Below, one piece after another: positions 6,164-6,352 of a DNA stretch of 6,352 nucleotides. Made by a program: the position numbers and the translations under genes. The stretch comes from JAAZBG01 sp964390065 (GTDB taxonomy: Bacteria > Fibrobacterota > Chitinivibrionia > Chitinivibrionales > Chitinispirillaceae). The notes below the pieces were generated by a model, which worked only from the letters and a program-made list of their open reading frames with translations, had not been told where the DNA came from and searched no databases. The first letter of the stretch is position 1, and the number at the start of each line of letters is the position of its first letter. The stretch is from contig CAYMGX010000187.1 of assembly GCA_964390065.1 (NCBI GenBank), forward strand, positions 1 through 6,352. The letters run 5' to 3'.

Positions 6164-6260
6164 TAACAGCACGCCCCCTAATCCCCCGCAGGGGGACTTT
6201 AAAAGTGTAAACGGCCAATCCTTTCTTATAATCCCGCGGGGGATACAGGGCGTGCTTTTA
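6164..6260 (+). repeat. Inverted-repeat element ending in a T-tract, likely operon terminator
   Basis: Outer arms AGCACGCCC (6168-6176) and GGGCGTGCT (6248-6256) are perfect complements, and TAA/TTA pairs extend them after one mismatch. After a 4/3-nt internal loop, inner arms ATCCCCCGC (6181-6189) and GCGGGGGAT (6236-6244) are also perfect. They enclose a 46-nt core. The left inner arm can alternatively fold locally as TCCCCC-GCA-GGGGGA. TTTT at 6256-6259 follows the right outer arm, so the structure can terminate the kinase-DUF523 operon. The paired ends, about 21 nt each, also resemble a small dispersed repeat or a MITE-like insertion; no clear target duplication is seen. Confidence 0.65.
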
Positions 6261-6334
6261 CGGATGTGGGTAGGAACGACTGAATGGCGGTGTGCAATTT
6301 GCATAATTCTTACATCGTAAATCGTACGTTAACA

Positions 6335-6352
6335 AGAAGGTAAAAAATATGA
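6335..6352 (+). CDS. Start of a further gene, cut by the window end
   Basis: AGAAGG (6335-6340) is a good Shine-Dalgarno sequence placed 8 nt before an ATG at 6349-6351, followed by a single base. This strongly suggests the first codon of another + strand gene, but nothing of its product can be read. The stretch between the preceding repeat and this site (6261-6334) is AT-rich and holds a near-repeat, ATCGTAAATCGTACG, and a CATAAT (6302-6307) that could be a -10 box with a poor -35. The gene may therefore have its own promoter. Confidence 0.5.

Noticed and set aside
6227..6232. TATAAT inside the core of the 97-nt repeat as a promoter
   Set aside because: No acceptable -35 at 16-18 bp, and a terminator-like arm follows directly, so productive initiation is unlikely.

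Overview
The window carries four complete protein genes, the 3' part of a fifth, and the first codon of a sixth. It reads as chromosomal DNA of a moderate-GC bacterium (low-to-mid 40s per cent by eye, not computed). Nothing in it fixes the phylum. Shine-Dalgarno sites, tight gene overlaps and GC-rich intergenic hairpins are all clearly bacterial, and I see no phage, plasmid, transposase, tRNA, rRNA or CRISPR signal.

Left part (1-1971, + strand): pyrimidine biosynthesis. The last two thirds of pyrB (aspartate carbamoyltransferase) overlaps pyrC (dihydroorotase) by 8 bp. The pyrC protein keeps all its metal and catalytic residues, so it is an active enzyme rather than the inactive PyrC' type. 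It also has an extra N-terminal stretch of about 20 residues. The pair probably works as an aspartate carbamoyltransferase/dihydroorotase complex for steps 2 and 3 of UMP synthesis.

Convergent junction (1972-2119): two terminator-like hairpins, one per strand, built around inverted copies of the same GC-rich 14-mer (one mismatch).

Middle (2120-3604, - strand): a CrtI-family FAD-dependent carotenoid desaturase/isomerase. No phytoene synthase gene lies beside it in this window.

Divergent control region (3605-3903): 299 bp, AT-rich and non-coding, with a TTTAC-N7-GTAAA dyad next to the desaturase gene, a perfect 12-bp palindrome that contains a TATAAT, and no recognised RNA.

Right part (3904-6128, + strand): a two-gene operon with a 4-bp ATGA overlap. 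It encodes a compact UbiB/ABC1/AarF-type atypical kinase without the usual C-terminal membrane helices, and a DUF523 (TudS-like iron-sulfur) plus DUF1722 (YbgA-like) fusion protein. After it comes an approximately 97-nt inverted-repeat element that ends in a T-tract. A strong Shine-Dalgarno and ATG for the next gene sit at the very end.

The most interesting arrangement is the divergent set of carotenoid desaturase, UbiB-like kinase and DUF523-DUF1722 protein. Isoprenoid-lipid kinases and YbgA/photolyase/carotenoid neighbourhoods are each known separately, so a light-, oxidative- or isoprenoid-related stress locus is a reasonable inference, but it is not proven here.
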